Assembly: GCF_007992435.1 (NCBI RefSeq) | Contig: NZ_BKAG01000035.1 | Coordinates: 1-64,000 of the forward strand | Origin: Prosthecobacter gellanilyticus | Lineage (GTDB): Bacteria > Verrucomicrobiota > Verrucomicrobiia > Verrucomicrobiales > Verrucomicrobiaceae | DNA: 64,000 bases | Direction: 5' to 3' | Shown: one piece after another, positions 40,557 to 49,631 of the stretch | Numbering within the stretch: position 1 is the stretch's first letter | Layout: every line of letters starts with the position of its first letter | Made by a program: the position numbers and the translations under genes | The notes under the pieces: model-generated | Databases searched by the model: none | What the model saw: only the letters and a program-made list of their open reading frames with translations | What the model was told of the DNA's origin: nothing

Positions 40557-43217
40557 CTACACCCCCACCGCCCGTCCCACATCCAGCCTAACCAACTCCA
40601 GCAACTCCTCCCCGTTCATTTCCATCATCAGCTTCTCCGCGCCACCACCCTCCCCAACCAACTCCTGCGCCACGCCCATCTTCTCCTCGATCATCGCATC
40701 GATCCTCTCCTCGATCGTGCCCTGGCAGACAAACTTGTGCACGATCACATTCTTCTTCTGCCCGATACGGAACGCCCGGTCCGTTGCCTGATTCTCCACC
40801 GCCGGATTCCACCAGCGATCAAAGTGAATCACCTGGCTCGCTGCCGTGAGATTCAGCCCCGCGCCACCCGCCTTCACACTGATCACCATGAAGGGCGGCC
40901 CTCCAGGCTGTTGAAACGCCTCCACAATCTCCGGCCGTTTCTTCACCGAAGTGCCACCATGCAAAATGAGACCCTCACGCCCAAAGATCGAACTCAAATA
41001 ATGCGCTAGCGGAGCACAAGTCTCCTGAAACTGCGTGAAGATCAGCGCCTTCTCCCGCTTCTCCGCCAGCTCTATGCAAATCTCCGCCAGTCGTGCAAAC
41101 TTGCCACTGTCCGCCGGAGCCCACGCGCCATCACCATTCCAGTGGCTGGGATGATTGCACACCTGCTTGAACTTCAGCAGAAAGCCCAGCACCAAGCCCT
41201 GTCGCTTGACCGGCTCCATGTCCTTGTCCGCCAGCATCTTCGCCAGTTGATCCACCAGCTTCGCATAGATCGTGGCCTGACGTTTAGTTAGACCACAGTA
41301 GGCCTTGAGCTCGATCTTGTCCGGCAGATCCCGGATGATGCTGCGATCCGTCTTCATGCGCCGCAAAAGATAAGGTTTCACCAGCTTGCGCAGCGGCGCG
41401 AAACCCTCGCTCGACTTCGCGCAGCGCTTCACCGCTTCCGCAAAAGCCGTGGCACCTCCGAGCAGACCTGGGTTGAGAAAATCAAAGAGGCTCCAAAGAT
41501 CTCCAGGCCGGTTCTCCACCGGTGTTCCTGTGAGCGCGATGCGTGCAGGCGATTGCAGCGCCTTCACCGCCTTCGCAGCGCCGCTGCTGTGATTCTTGAT
41601 CGCCTGCGCCTCATCCAGAATCACAAGACCCCACGGATGCGCCTGCCATGACTCCGTGCGCTGAAGGAACTGATAAGTGGTGATCATCATATCCATCCCG
41701 CGCAGAACCTCCCCCGGATGCTGAACCGCAAGCTTCAGATCTTCACGACTCGTCTGCGAAGGATGCGCGATGAACAGCTTCAAATCCGGCGCAAATTTCA
41801 TCACCTCAGCCTTCCAATTTCCAATCAACGAAGCAGGCACCACCAGCAGAGCCGTCGAGGGTGATTCCTTCTGCCGCTTCAACAACAGCGCGATGACCTG
41901 CACAGTCTTCCCAAGCCCCATGTCATCCGCCAGACATGCGCCGAGTCCCAGACGTGTCATGAAGTGCAGCCACGAGTATCCCTTGAGCTGATAAGGCCTC
42001 AGCGTGGCATGCAGGTTGTTAGGCGGGGTTAGCTCTGAAGGCTCGCGCAGATTTTTCAAAACCTCCTCGAGTTGTTTGCCCGCGATGACCTCGCTCCAGT
42101 CTTGCACCTGTGCCAGTTCACTGGCCTGGGCCTCCTCTCTCGTGGCCTGAAAGCCTGCGAGCCAGCGCATGCCTTGCAGAAAGCCGATGCCGCTTTCACC
42201 CGCCGCAGACTCCACCCGCTGCCAGTGCTCCATGACCTGACGCAGCCGCTCACGATCCACCTCCACCCACTTCCCGCGCAGTGACACGAGACCCGTGTCA
42301 GCACTCAGCAGTTTCTCCAGCTCCTCTTTCGTGAGCGGTGTGCCTTCCAGGCTTTGCTCGATCTTAAAGCTCAACAGCGCATTCGCATGCAGCGCCGTCT
42401 TCTTCGGTGCATCAATGGTGACACTCACCGTAGGTCGCGTGGTCTTGCCAGCGCGCCACCAGTCCGGCAGCTTCATCACAATGCCGCTCTCCTGAAACTT
42501 GCCCGTCTCCCGCAGCACTTTGTAAGCCTCTTGCGGCGACATCGCCATCGGCTGAAACAGACGCTTCGTCTGCAGCCACTGATTCAACAGCGACGACTTC
42601 TCCGCCGCCAGCCGCACCGGCTCTAGCAAAGCATTGATCGCCGTCTGATCCTTCTGCGCCGCATAAAGCTGCAAGGCCCGTGCCAACGGCAGATGCTGCG
42701 GCTGTCCGCCTGCTCCAAGCTTCTCCGTGAAGGTCGCCAGAAAAGCAAAGGGCCGCTGCGGATCCGTCTTGTTCTCTGCCAGGTGAAAAGTCACCCGCCC
42801 GACCACATGCCATTCCGGGCATTCCTCACGCAGCCAGGTCTCCACATTCCCGTGCGGACGAGAAAGCGTCGCCACATGCTCACGCAGCGCATTCCACCAG
42901 CCTTCGACCACCTCCTCCTGAAGATGCTCAGCCCCGGTGAAAGGTGGCGCACTGCTGATGAAAGTATTCTTCTCCTCAACCGACAGCCCCGGAACCGTGG
43001 TCGCATCTTTGGTTTGGCAAAGCCGCACAAAGAAAGCCCGTCCAATCTCCCGAAACCACCGCCAAGGCTGCTCCAGATCGCTGCCCAAAAAATCCGTCGC
43101 CAGCAATGTCAGCAGCGACGCCGCATCCTGAGTCGAAACCAGCTTCCGCTCCTCCGCCGACTCGGCCACGCCTTCGAGTAGAAGGAAATGGTCGGGCGTG
43201 AGGATCGGGTTGAGCAT
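40557..43217 (-). CDS. SNF2-family DNA helicase (HepA-like) with SNF2-associated domain
   Basis: The ATG at 43217 gives 886 residues starting 'MLNPILTPDHFLLLEG'. A TTG at 43253 and an ATG at 43238 are alternatives. Residues about 1-400 are a bacterial SNF2 helicase-associated region, including 'VSLRGKWVEVDRERLRQVM'. The helicase core has motif I 'LADDMGLGKTVQ', Ia 'LLVVPASLIGNW', II 'LVILDEAQ', III 'LTGTPVENR', then 'EKALIFTQF', 'ISVKAGGAGLNLTAA' and VI 'QATDRAFRIGQKK'. Such ATPases move along double-stranded DNA and remodel protein-DNA complexes; bacterial members act in repair, transcription recycling or defence. No defence genes are next to it. No N-terminal SWIM zinc finger is evident. 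The downstream neighbour is convergent. Confidence 0.93.
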   Translation of the reverse strand: MLNPILTPDHFLLLEGVAESAEERKLVSTQDAASLLTLLATDFLGSDLEQPWRWFREIGRAFFVRLCQTKDATTVPGLSVEEKNTFISSAPPFTGAEHLQEEVVEGWWNALREHVATLSRPHGNVETWLREECPEWHVVGRVTFHLAENKTDPQRPFAFLATFTEKLGAGGQPQHLPLARALQLYAAQKDQTAINALLEPVRLAAEKSSLLNQWLQTKRLFQPMAMSPQEAYKVLRETGKFQESGIVMKLPDWWRAGKTTRPTVSVTIDAPKKTALHANALLSFKIEQSLEGTPLTKEELEKLLSADTGLVSLRGKWVEVDRERLRQVMEHWQRVESAAGESGIGFLQGMRWLAGFQATREEAQASELAQVQDWSEVIAGKQLEEVLKNLREPSELTPPNNLHATLRPYQLKGYSWLHFMTRLGLGACLADDMGLGKTVQVIALLLKRQKESPSTALLVVPASLIGNWKAEVMKFAPDLKLFIAHPSQTSREDLKLAVQHPGEVLRGMDMMITTYQFLQRTESWQAHPWGLVILDEAQAIKNHSSGAAKAVKALQSPARIALTGTPVENRPGDLWSLFDFLNPGLLGGATAFAEAVKRCAKSSEGFAPLRKLVKPYLLRRMKTDRSIIRDLPDKIELKAYCGLTKRQATIYAKLVDQLAKMLADKDMEPVKRQGLVLGFLLKFKQVCNHPSHWNGDGAWAPADSGKFARLAEICIELAEKREKALIFTQFQETCAPLAHYLSSIFGREGLILHGGTSVKKRPEIVEAFQQPGGPPFMVISVKAGGAGLNLTAASQVIHFDRWWNPAVENQATDRAFRIGQKKNVIVHKFVCQGTIEERIDAMIEEKMGVAQELVGEGGGAEKLMMEMNGEELLELVRLDVGRAVGV

Positions 43218-43287
43218 CGCGGACGATCTTCCAGGCATGCACCCGCCTGCCAAGCAGATTCTTTTGCCTCTGCATCACCACGGTTTG

Positions 43288-43348
43288 GCGAGCCGGAGGC
43301 TCGAGAGAAATGAGCCGGTGGTGAAGCAAGCGAGCGAGAACCACCGGA
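43288..43348. repeat. Intergenic stem-loop repeat, copy A
   Basis: Two adjacent hairpins: CGAGCC-GGA-GGCTCG (43289-43303), then CCGGTGGT (43315-43322) pairing with ACCACCGG (43340-43347) around a loop of AGCG-type repeats. The same two-hairpin unit occurs at 63899-63965 with one compensatory pair change. It lies between two minus-strand genes. Confidence 0.75.
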
Positions 43349-43424
43349 TATGAAACGTGGCGCGCAACTTTCCCAGCCCGCGCCCTGGAAGGGCGCGAGA
43401 GGTAATGTGCCCACCCCTCGCCTC

Positions 43425-44522
43425 CTACTTCAGCCAATGCTCGAAAAACGCATAGATCGCCGCATTCGATTCCTCGTTCGGATCATGCTTCTCCCTGTTC
43501 GTCATCGCCACACGATCATCATGCCCGAGAAGATGATACACCGCGCGCACCTGATTCAGCACCGTCCAGCGCTTCGGCGGATCTTCCGCACCTCCTGAAA
43601 CCAGAAACGGCCTCGGAGCCATCAGCGCCTGAAACTCCACCAGATCATGCCCGCGCTCGATCAGTGTCTTGTACACTCCCGTGCGCGGATTATCCGCTGT
43701 CACCAGTCCAGGCTTGCGTGTCACCTTCGGATCCAGCCCGAGATACCAAGGCTCCTGGTAGTTGATGCTCTGCCGTGTCTCATCAAACGCGATGCCTGGG
43801 TCCGACCACACCGCGCAGGCATACTTGTCCCACAAGCAAGCGCCGAACATGGACCACTTCCCGCCATACGAATGCCCCACGATGCCGATCCTCTTCGCGT
43901 CCACCTGCGGCAGATTCGCCAGCACCTGCCAGGCATTCGCGGAGATATAGCCGAGATAACTTAGCGGCTGGCACTTCGCCTCAGCGCTCAGCACCGGCTT
44001 GCGCGCATCACCCCCCGGCGAGCCGATGCTCAGGCTCACAAAGCCTCGCTTCGTGAGTTGATAAGCAAAGTCGCGCAAAGGCTTGCCTCCGAGGCCAGTG
44101 CTCGTCTCAGGCTCATAGAAAGGCACGAAAACTGCCGGGAACGGCCCCTTTCCCTCCGGCAGCAGAATGTAGCCATCAACCTGCTGATCCGGCGCGATCT
44201 GCACGCGCACCTTTTGCTGCGTAAAATTCTCGCGCGGCTTGGACTCAAGCACCTCCACCTTCGGCTTCTCAAGCACCGCCGGCCAGGCCCCCATCAAGGT
44301 TTGCCAGTCATTCAAAATCTCCGCGCGCCTTTGCTGCCAGTCGTCCGCCGTCTTCACCTGACGGCCATCTTTGAAAATGAGCGGCGACTTGTAGTCCCCC
44401 ATCTTGCCCTCCCATTCTGCCGGAGGCTTGGAGATGGCCTGCAAGCTCTCCGGCATCGGTTTCGCTGCCTGAAGCAGAGGAGATAGAGCAGCAAGCAGCA
44501 GAGCAGGGACGGCGGATTTCAT
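43425..44522 (-). CDS. Exported alpha/beta hydrolase, acetyl xylan esterase-like
   Basis: The ATG at 44522 gives 365 residues with a signal peptide ('AVPALLLAALSPLLQA', cleavage near residue 20). The frame is open for 68 more codons upstream, but that part overlaps the divergent gene and has no signal sequence. The nucleophile motif is GHSYG with Ser218, inside 'RIGIVGHSYGGKWSMFG'. A conserved 'WSDPGIAFDETR' and a late 'HLLGHDDR' probably supply the acid and the His. 'KGPFPAVFVPFYEPE' matches the strand before the oxyanion hole. The layout fits the dienelactone hydrolase and acetyl xylan esterase group. It probably acts on esterified carbohydrates in the periplasm. A serine beta-lactamase-fold gene starts 49 bases away on the other strand and may share control. 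Confidence 0.85.
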   Translation of the reverse strand: MKSAVPALLLAALSPLLQAAKPMPESLQAISKPPAEWEGKMGDYKSPLIFKDGRQVKTADDWQQRRAEILNDWQTLMGAWPAVLEKPKVEVLESKPRENFTQQKVRVQIAPDQQVDGYILLPEGKGPFPAVFVPFYEPETSTGLGGKPLRDFAYQLTKRGFVSLSIGSPGGDARKPVLSAEAKCQPLSYLGYISANAWQVLANLPQVDAKRIGIVGHSYGGKWSMFGACLWDKYACAVWSDPGIAFDETRQSINYQEPWYLGLDPKVTRKPGLVTADNPRTGVYKTLIERGHDLVEFQALMAPRPFLVSGGAEDPPKRWTVLNQVRAVYHLLGHDDRVAMTNREKHDPNEESNAAIYAFFEHWLK

Positions 44523-44571
44523 GGTATAAGAGAGTATGCAATAGCAACGTGCTGTCCTGCGTTGTTCGGAG

Positions 44572-45744
44572 ATGCTTTTGCGTACTTCTCTCGCCTCTCT
44601 CTTCCTTGCAGCTTCCGTCTTCGGCCTGGATGCCGATAAACTCGCCGCCATCAAGCCCGCCATGGAGCAGGCTGTGGCTGCGAAACAAGCCGCAGGCATC
44701 GTGACGCTCGTCATGGAGAAGGGCAAAGTCGTGCATCACGAGGCCGCAGGTCTCTCGGACATCGGCAAAGGTCGAAAAATGGAGAAGGATGCCTTGTTCT
44801 GGATCGCCTCGATGACGAAGTCCATCAATGGCACCGCCATCATGATCCTCGTCGATGAGGGCAAGCTCTCTCTGGACGAGCCTGCCTCCAAATGGATGCC
44901 CGAGCTCGGTCAGATGACGCTCAAAGATGGCAGCGCACCTGAGAAGCCCATCACTCTGCGCATGCTGCTCAGTCACACCGCCGGCATCGCTTTCCCTCCG
45001 CGCAGTCCTTCGAATGGCGCCATTTCACTGAAGTCTTATGTCTCCTCGTTGGTGAAGGCCCCGCTCGCCTTCCAGCCAGGCAGCAGCTACGAGTATGGCT
45101 TCGGACCCACCGTGGCAGGGCGCATTCTGGAGATCGTCAGCGGCATGAAGTATGACGAATTTTTGCAGAAACGTTTGTTCGCGCCTCTGGGCATGAAGGA
45201 CACGCAGTTCAATCCCGATGAAGTGCATCGTGCCCGCATTGCCCGCACCTACAAGATGGATGAGGACACGCGTGAACTCGTCCCAGGTTACAATCCCTTT
45301 GTCACCAGCTCTGCGGATGTGACTCACATGGTCGAGCCAGCCGGTGGTCTCTTTTCCACGGCTGCCGACATGGGCCGCTTTTATGCCATGATCGCCAATC
45401 ACGGCGAGTTGGATGGTGTGCGCATTCTCACGGAAAAGTCCGTGGAAGACATGATCAAGCCCGTGACCTCCGGCAGCAAGTTTCCAAGCTATGCCGCAGG
45501 CTGGCAGCGCAACTCCGAAACGCAGCGCCCATGCTCCGCGATGCCGGTGAACAGCTTCGGTCATGGCGGTGCCTTCGCCACCAATGGCTGGATTGATCCC
45601 GAGCACCAGATTGTCACGGTTTACCTCGTGCAAAACGTCCTCGTGCCTGATAGCGGCAAGCCCAAGGATGTCTTCCAGAAGCTCGTCATGAGCGCGGCGG
45701 GCATCACCGTCACGCCTCCGCCTGTGGCGAAGAAGGGCAAGTAA
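44572..45744 (+). CDS. Exported serine hydrolase of the class C beta-lactamase fold
   Basis: 390 residues with a short signal peptide ('LRTSLASLFLAASVFG'). The active-site SxxK motif is Ser80-Met-Thr-Lys83 ('WIASMTKS'). The second motif is Tyr173 in 'SYEYGFG', where classical enzymes have YxN. The third is His331-Gly-Gly, which replaces KTG as in many esterases of this family (EstB type). 'LRMLLSHTAGI', 'RLFAPLGMKDTQF' and 'EPAGGLFSTAADMGRFY' are typical. Such proteins are esterases, D-amino peptidases or penicillin-binding relatives more often than true beta-lactamases. The divergent neighbour is an esterase, so a role in breaking ester-linked substrates is more likely than drug resistance. 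The Lys-rich C-terminus is unremarkable. Confidence 0.9.
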   Translation: MLLRTSLASLFLAASVFGLDADKLAAIKPAMEQAVAAKQAAGIVTLVMEKGKVVHHEAAGLSDIGKGRKMEKDALFWIASMTKSINGTAIMILVDEGKLSLDEPASKWMPELGQMTLKDGSAPEKPITLRMLLSHTAGIAFPPRSPSNGAISLKSYVSSLVKAPLAFQPGSSYEYGFGPTVAGRILEIVSGMKYDEFLQKRLFAPLGMKDTQFNPDEVHRARIARTYKMDEDTRELVPGYNPFVTSSADVTHMVEPAGGLFSTAADMGRFYAMIANHGELDGVRILTEKSVEDMIKPVTSGSKFPSYAAGWQRNSETQRPCSAMPVNSFGHGGAFATNGWIDPEHQIVTVYLVQNVLVPDSGKPKDVFQKLVMSAAGITVTPPPVAKKGK

Positions 45745-45807
45745 CATGAATCGATTTTAATTATCGTTTCAGGTGGGGTGAAAGAGCGTTGGGCAACCCC
45801 CAACGCC

Positions 45808-48582
45808 ATGATCTCCGTTTCAAAAACCTGCTTGGTCGCGAGCCTCCTGCTCCCGCTCCTTTCGCATGCCCAGCTGGTGCGGCAGGCGAACACCACGCTG
45901 AACCTTCCCGCCGAGCTGCCCGTGGCCACGGGCTACACCACGGCGAATGCACTGGGAAACCTGACCTTCTCGAATCCCATCTGCACCGCCTTCCCGGCAG
46001 GTGAGACGAACCGCCTCTATGTGCTGGAGCGCGGCACGGATGGATTGAACCCGGACACGACGCCCTATGACATGACTGGGCGCATCCAGGTGGTGAATAA
46101 CTTGTCCGGCACACCGACACAGCTCACCTTCATGGACCTGGAGACCTATCTGGAGTCGGCGCCAGTGAATACACCGCTCGCCGCGCAGGCCAGCACGGAG
46201 AATGGCATGCTGAGCTTTGTCTTCCATCCGAACTACAACCAGAACGGTTACTTCTACATCTACTTCAGCATCACGATCAGCGGCCAGCTTCATCAGCGGC
46301 TGGCCCGCTTTCAGGCCACGGATCCCGACTCGAATCCGAACACCGCGAACTACAACTCGGCCACCACCGCGAATCCGGCGACGATGCAGCCGCTGCTGAC
46401 AATCTATGATGAGGCGATCAATCACAATGGCGGTGATCTCGCCTTTGGTGCGGATGGTTATCTTTATCTCTCCCTCGGAGACGAAGGCGGAGGCGGCGAC
46501 TTCTACAACAACGCACGCTTCATCAACAAAGACTTCTGGGGCCAGATGATCCGCATCGATGTGGATAACAAGCCGGAAAACCTCGCGCCCAATCCACATT
46601 CGCAACCCGGCCCTCTGTCCTCCGCCGTTCATGCAGGAACCTACAAGGTGCCTGCGGACAATCCCTTCATCGGTGCCACCACCTGGCACGGCATCAACTT
46701 TGCCGCGACGACTGTTCGCACAGAGATCTATGCCACGGGCTTCCGCAATCCATGGCGCTTCACCATCGATGCGCCCACCGGCCGCATCTTCCTGGGCGAT
46801 GTCGGCCAGCAGGACTGGGAGGAAGTGGACATCGTGGTGAAGGGTGGTGACTACGGCTGGAGCTGGCGGGAAGGGAAGCATGCCTTCTCTCAGTCCGCCA
46901 CCGTGCCTCCGCGCTTCCCTGACAACTCCGCGGGCAACACCAACGTTCCTCCTGTCGCCTTCAGCCCCATCGAGCCTATCTATGAGTATGTCAGCGACAA
47001 CGCCGCTGGCGGCATCATCTACGGTGCCTCCGTCTGTGGTGGCATGGTGTATCGTGGCAACCAGCTCACCGAGCTGCAGGGCAAATACATCTTCGGGGAT
47101 CTCTTCGGTGGCGGCGGCATCATCGCAGCGCTCACAGAAACAAGCCCCGGATTGTGGGCGGCGCAGGCGCTCGCCACCCGGCCGCAGGTTGTCGACTTCG
47201 GCATTGATCCGCGCAATGGCGAGCCCCTGCTGTGCAGCCTGAATGGCACCATCTTCCGTCTCCAGCGCAGCGGCACCACCGGCACAGCGCCGCCTTCCAC
47301 ACTCTCGGCGACAGGCGCCTTTTCAAATCTCACGTCCCTCACGCCGAATGCAGGCATTGTGGCCTATGATCCGAATGTGAACTTCTGGAGTGACTACGCC
47401 ATCAAGTCCCGCTGGTTCTCGATCCCCAACATGGTCAACACCATGACCTTCAGCAGCAGCGGTAACTGGTCGTTTCCCTCCGGCACCGTCTGGATCAAGC
47501 ACTTTGACATCGAGACCACCCGCGGAGTTCCCGCCACCCGGCGCAAACTGGAGACACGCTTCCTGGTCAAGACAGCCACGGATGTCTATGGCCTGAGCTA
47601 CAAATGGCGGGCAGATCAGACGAACGCGGATCTCGTGGCCGAGTCCGGCCTAACCGAATCCATTTCAGGGAGCTCGCCCGTGCAGACGTGGCGTTATCCT
47701 AGCCGAGGTGAATGCGTCACCTGCCACACCCAGGTCGGTGGTCATGCGCTGAGCTTCAACACGCCTCAGCTTAACCGTTCGCGTGACTACGGTGCTGGCG
47801 CGCAGAATCAGATCCAGGCGCTGAGTGATGCCGGTTACTTTAGTTCTCCCGTGACTGGCACGCATGGTCTGCCCGCCTTCGCGGCGGCGACGGACACCGC
47901 TCAATCGCTCGAGTGGCGGGTGCGCTCCTATCTGGCGGTGAATTGCATCCAATGCCACCAACCCGGCGGCGCGGCCCAGGGCCTGTGGGATGCGCGCAGC
48001 ACGACCAAGACCGATGTGGCGAACCTCATTCATGGCCTGCTGGTGAATAATGCAGGCGACTCTGACAATCGCTTCGTCGTGCCTGGAGATGCACTGCACT
48101 CCATGCTGCTGAGGCGCCAGCAGGGAAACGGCGTCCAGCGCATGCCGCCGCTCGGCACGCTGGAGCGTGACCTGGTCAATGAGCAGCTTGTGAGTGATTG
48201 GATTGCCTCTCTGGCTTCACGGCAAAACCTCACGCAATGGCTGTCCGCGCAGGTTCCAGCAGTGGGCGCCGCAGGCGATGACCCGGATGGCGATGGTCGT
48301 AGCAATGAGCTGGAGTATCTCACCGGCACGAATCCAAACGCCGCCTCCAGCGGCTGGACCTACGGCGCCATGCAATCGAGCGGCGGCGTGGCGCAGTTTC
48401 AGTTCACGCATCCAGCCAATCGCGCGGCCATCATCGAGGTCAGCAGTGATCTGAGCACCTGGCACACCTGGAACGTGCCCGGCAACCAGCCTGCCTATCC
48501 AGCCGTGAACACGCCACGCACTGTCACCGCGCCTCTGAGCAGTCCCGAACGCTTCTTCCGCGTGCGGTTTGAAGAACTCTGA
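45808..48582 (+). CDS. PQQ-type sugar dehydrogenase fused to a diheme cytochrome c module
   Basis: The ATG at 45808 gives 924 residues and a signal peptide ending 'LLSHAQ'. A GTG ten codons upstream is an alternative. Residues about 20-480 are a glucose/sorbosone dehydrogenase beta-propeller: 'GMLSFVFHPNYNQNGYFYI', 'NHNGGDLAFGADGYLYLS', 'YATGFRNPWRF' and 'GDVGQQDWEEVD'. The next part ('GIVAYDPNVNFWSDYAIKSR') resembles SO_2930/HNE_0200-type cytochromes. It carries two heme motifs, CVTCH ('SRGECVTCHTQ') and CIQCH ('VNCIQCHQPGG'). The C-terminus has a calcium-type 'DDPDGDGRSNELEYLTGTNP' and a beta-sandwich. The enzyme should oxidise sugars in the periplasm and pass electrons to its own hemes. 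It is followed 36 bases later by the SHD1 gene. Confidence 0.92.
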   Translation: MISVSKTCLVASLLLPLLSHAQLVRQANTTLNLPAELPVATGYTTANALGNLTFSNPICTAFPAGETNRLYVLERGTDGLNPDTTPYDMTGRIQVVNNLSGTPTQLTFMDLETYLESAPVNTPLAAQASTENGMLSFVFHPNYNQNGYFYIYFSITISGQLHQRLARFQATDPDSNPNTANYNSATTANPATMQPLLTIYDEAINHNGGDLAFGADGYLYLSLGDEGGGGDFYNNARFINKDFWGQMIRIDVDNKPENLAPNPHSQPGPLSSAVHAGTYKVPADNPFIGATTWHGINFAATTVRTEIYATGFRNPWRFTIDAPTGRIFLGDVGQQDWEEVDIVVKGGDYGWSWREGKHAFSQSATVPPRFPDNSAGNTNVPPVAFSPIEPIYEYVSDNAAGGIIYGASVCGGMVYRGNQLTELQGKYIFGDLFGGGGIIAALTETSPGLWAAQALATRPQVVDFGIDPRNGEPLLCSLNGTIFRLQRSGTTGTAPPSTLSATGAFSNLTSLTPNAGIVAYDPNVNFWSDYAIKSRWFSIPNMVNTMTFSSSGNWSFPSGTVWIKHFDIETTRGVPATRRKLETRFLVKTATDVYGLSYKWRADQTNADLVAESGLTESISGSSPVQTWRYPSRGECVTCHTQVGGHALSFNTPQLNRSRDYGAGAQNQIQALSDAGYFSSPVTGTHGLPAFAAATDTAQSLEWRVRSYLAVNCIQCHQPGGAAQGLWDARSTTKTDVANLIHGLLVNNAGDSDNRFVVPGDALHSMLLRRQQGNGVQRMPPLGTLERDLVNEQLVSDWIASLASRQNLTQWLSAQVPAVGAAGDDPDGDGRSNELEYLTGTNPNAASSGWTYGAMQSSGGVAQFQFTHPANRAAIIEVSSDLSTWHTWNVPGNQPAYPAVNTPRTVTAPLSSPERFFRVRFEEL

Positions 48583-48618
48583 GCAACTCAAGCCTAACCA
48601 AGTAGTTTAACCAACCCT

Positions 48619-49242
48619 ATGAAAACGACCTTCAACCTGTTCTGGTCCGTCGGTTTCCTTGTTCTGACCTTGGGCGCGCTGCATGGCCGCACCTGGACCG
48701 AGGCCTCCTCCGGCCGCAAGTTGGAGGGTGAGTATGTGAAGATGATGGGCGAAGCCGTGGTCGTGCGACTCGCCAATGGCTCCACCCTGCAGCTTCCGCT
48801 CGCGCGCCTCACTGAGGCTGACCAAGCCTTTGTCAAAACTCAAACCGAGACCAAGCCCGTGGCCAGGGAAGCGCCGAAGAGCGGCGAGAAGGATGACGTG
48901 AAGAAGCAACTGCTCGGCACCTGGGACGGCTACATGGCGGATAGTGATGGCTCACGTCACGGTGACATCCGCCTCGAGATCACCGAAGAAAAAATCACCG
49001 CTTCCAATCCTCAAGGAAACCGCGAGATGGGCTCCGGCACCTACAAGCTCACCGGCCGCAGGATCGATGCCACCGGCACCGACGGGCAGTTTGCTGGCAA
49101 GAAGTATGAAGGCATCTTCGAGCTCGATGGCAAGACGCTGCGCTGGTGCTCCGCGAATGACAACCCCAACTCCAGCCGTCCCAGCAAACTGGAAACCAAC
49201 ACCCAGGCAGGCCAGTTCCTCATGGTGCTGGAGAAGAAATAG
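48619..49242 (+). CDS. Exported protein with SHD1 domain and a TIGR03067-like C-terminal domain
   Basis: 207 residues with a signal peptide to about residue 23 ('GFLVLTLGALHG'). The SHD1 domain (about 24-73) reads 'RTWTEASSGRKLEGEYV' and 'NGSTLQLPLARLTEADQ', a small SH3-like fold that is common in exported planctomycete and verrucomicrobial proteins. A short Lys/Glu linker leads to a domain of about 110 residues ('LLGTWDGYMADSDGS', 'EITEEKITASNPQG', 'KYEGIFELDGKTLRWC'). It resembles the TIGR03067 family, a lipocalin-like beta barrel of unknown function. The gene directly follows the sugar dehydrogenase and may be cotranscribed. Function unknown. Confidence 0.8.
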   Translation: MKTTFNLFWSVGFLVLTLGALHGRTWTEASSGRKLEGEYVKMMGEAVVVRLANGSTLQLPLARLTEADQAFVKTQTETKPVAREAPKSGEKDDVKKQLLGTWDGYMADSDGSRHGDIRLEITEEKITASNPQGNREMGSGTYKLTGRRIDATGTDGQFAGKKYEGIFELDGKTLRWCSANDNPNSSRPSKLETNTQAGQFLMVLEKK

Positions 49243-49631
49243 CCGGCGCTTGCCATTGTTCCCACCGCTGCGGAAGATGCCGCGACCATGAAATCCAACA
49301 AGCGCCGTTCATCATTGGCAACACGCGAAGGAATCGCCGCCCGCGATTGGGGATCTCGGCTCAAAAGGTCAACCACCGGTTGACCTTTTCGTTAACACAT
49401 TGGGTTGGGATGTAGAGATCTAGAACAGCGATGCTGTCAACTCATCCTAGAACATGACAGACTTCGATTTTCAGTTGGCTGATCTTTTAATGATTCAACA
49501 CCCAATGGGTGTTGAATCGGTAGGGCATATCTTGTGGACTGGCAGAGTTGAAAGTGTGACCTCCAGTCCACTGGTATCCGCCGTCAAGACGGCGCTCGCC
49601 AAGCGGAAGAGAACCACCCAACGCTGACACT
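49243..49631. promoter_or_regulatory. Intergenic region upstream of the two-component operon, with three consecutive inverted repeats
   Basis: These 389 bases hold no convincing gene. After the 49363-49389 hairpin the DNA is AT-richer. Three inverted repeats then follow before the response regulator ATG. The first is GATTCAACACCC (49491-49502) with GGGTGTTGAATC (49506-49517). The second is GTGGACTGG (49533-49541) with CCAGTCCAC (49562-49570). The third is CGCCGTC (49578-49584) with GACGGCG (49587-49593). All arms are perfect. They may be regulator binding sites or a structured leader. No clear promoter or Shine-Dalgarno sequence was found. Confidence 0.6.
49363..49389. terminator. Perfect 12-bp inverted repeat, probable bidirectional terminator
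   Basis: AAAAGGTCAACC (49363-49374) pairs with GGTTGACCTTTT (49378-49389) around a 3-base loop. A and T runs flank the GC-rich core, so it could end transcripts from both sides. It lies 120 bases after the SHD1 gene. Confidence 0.7.

Noticed and set aside
40557-43217. Defence-island helicase
   Set aside because: The SNF2 protein has no nuclease, methyltransferase or other defence genes nearby, so a housekeeping or repair role is the simpler reading.
44572-45744. Antibiotic resistance beta-lactamase
   Set aside because: SxxK is present, but the second and third motifs (Tyr-Glu-Tyr and His-Gly-Gly) fit esterase-type members, and the neighbour is an esterase.
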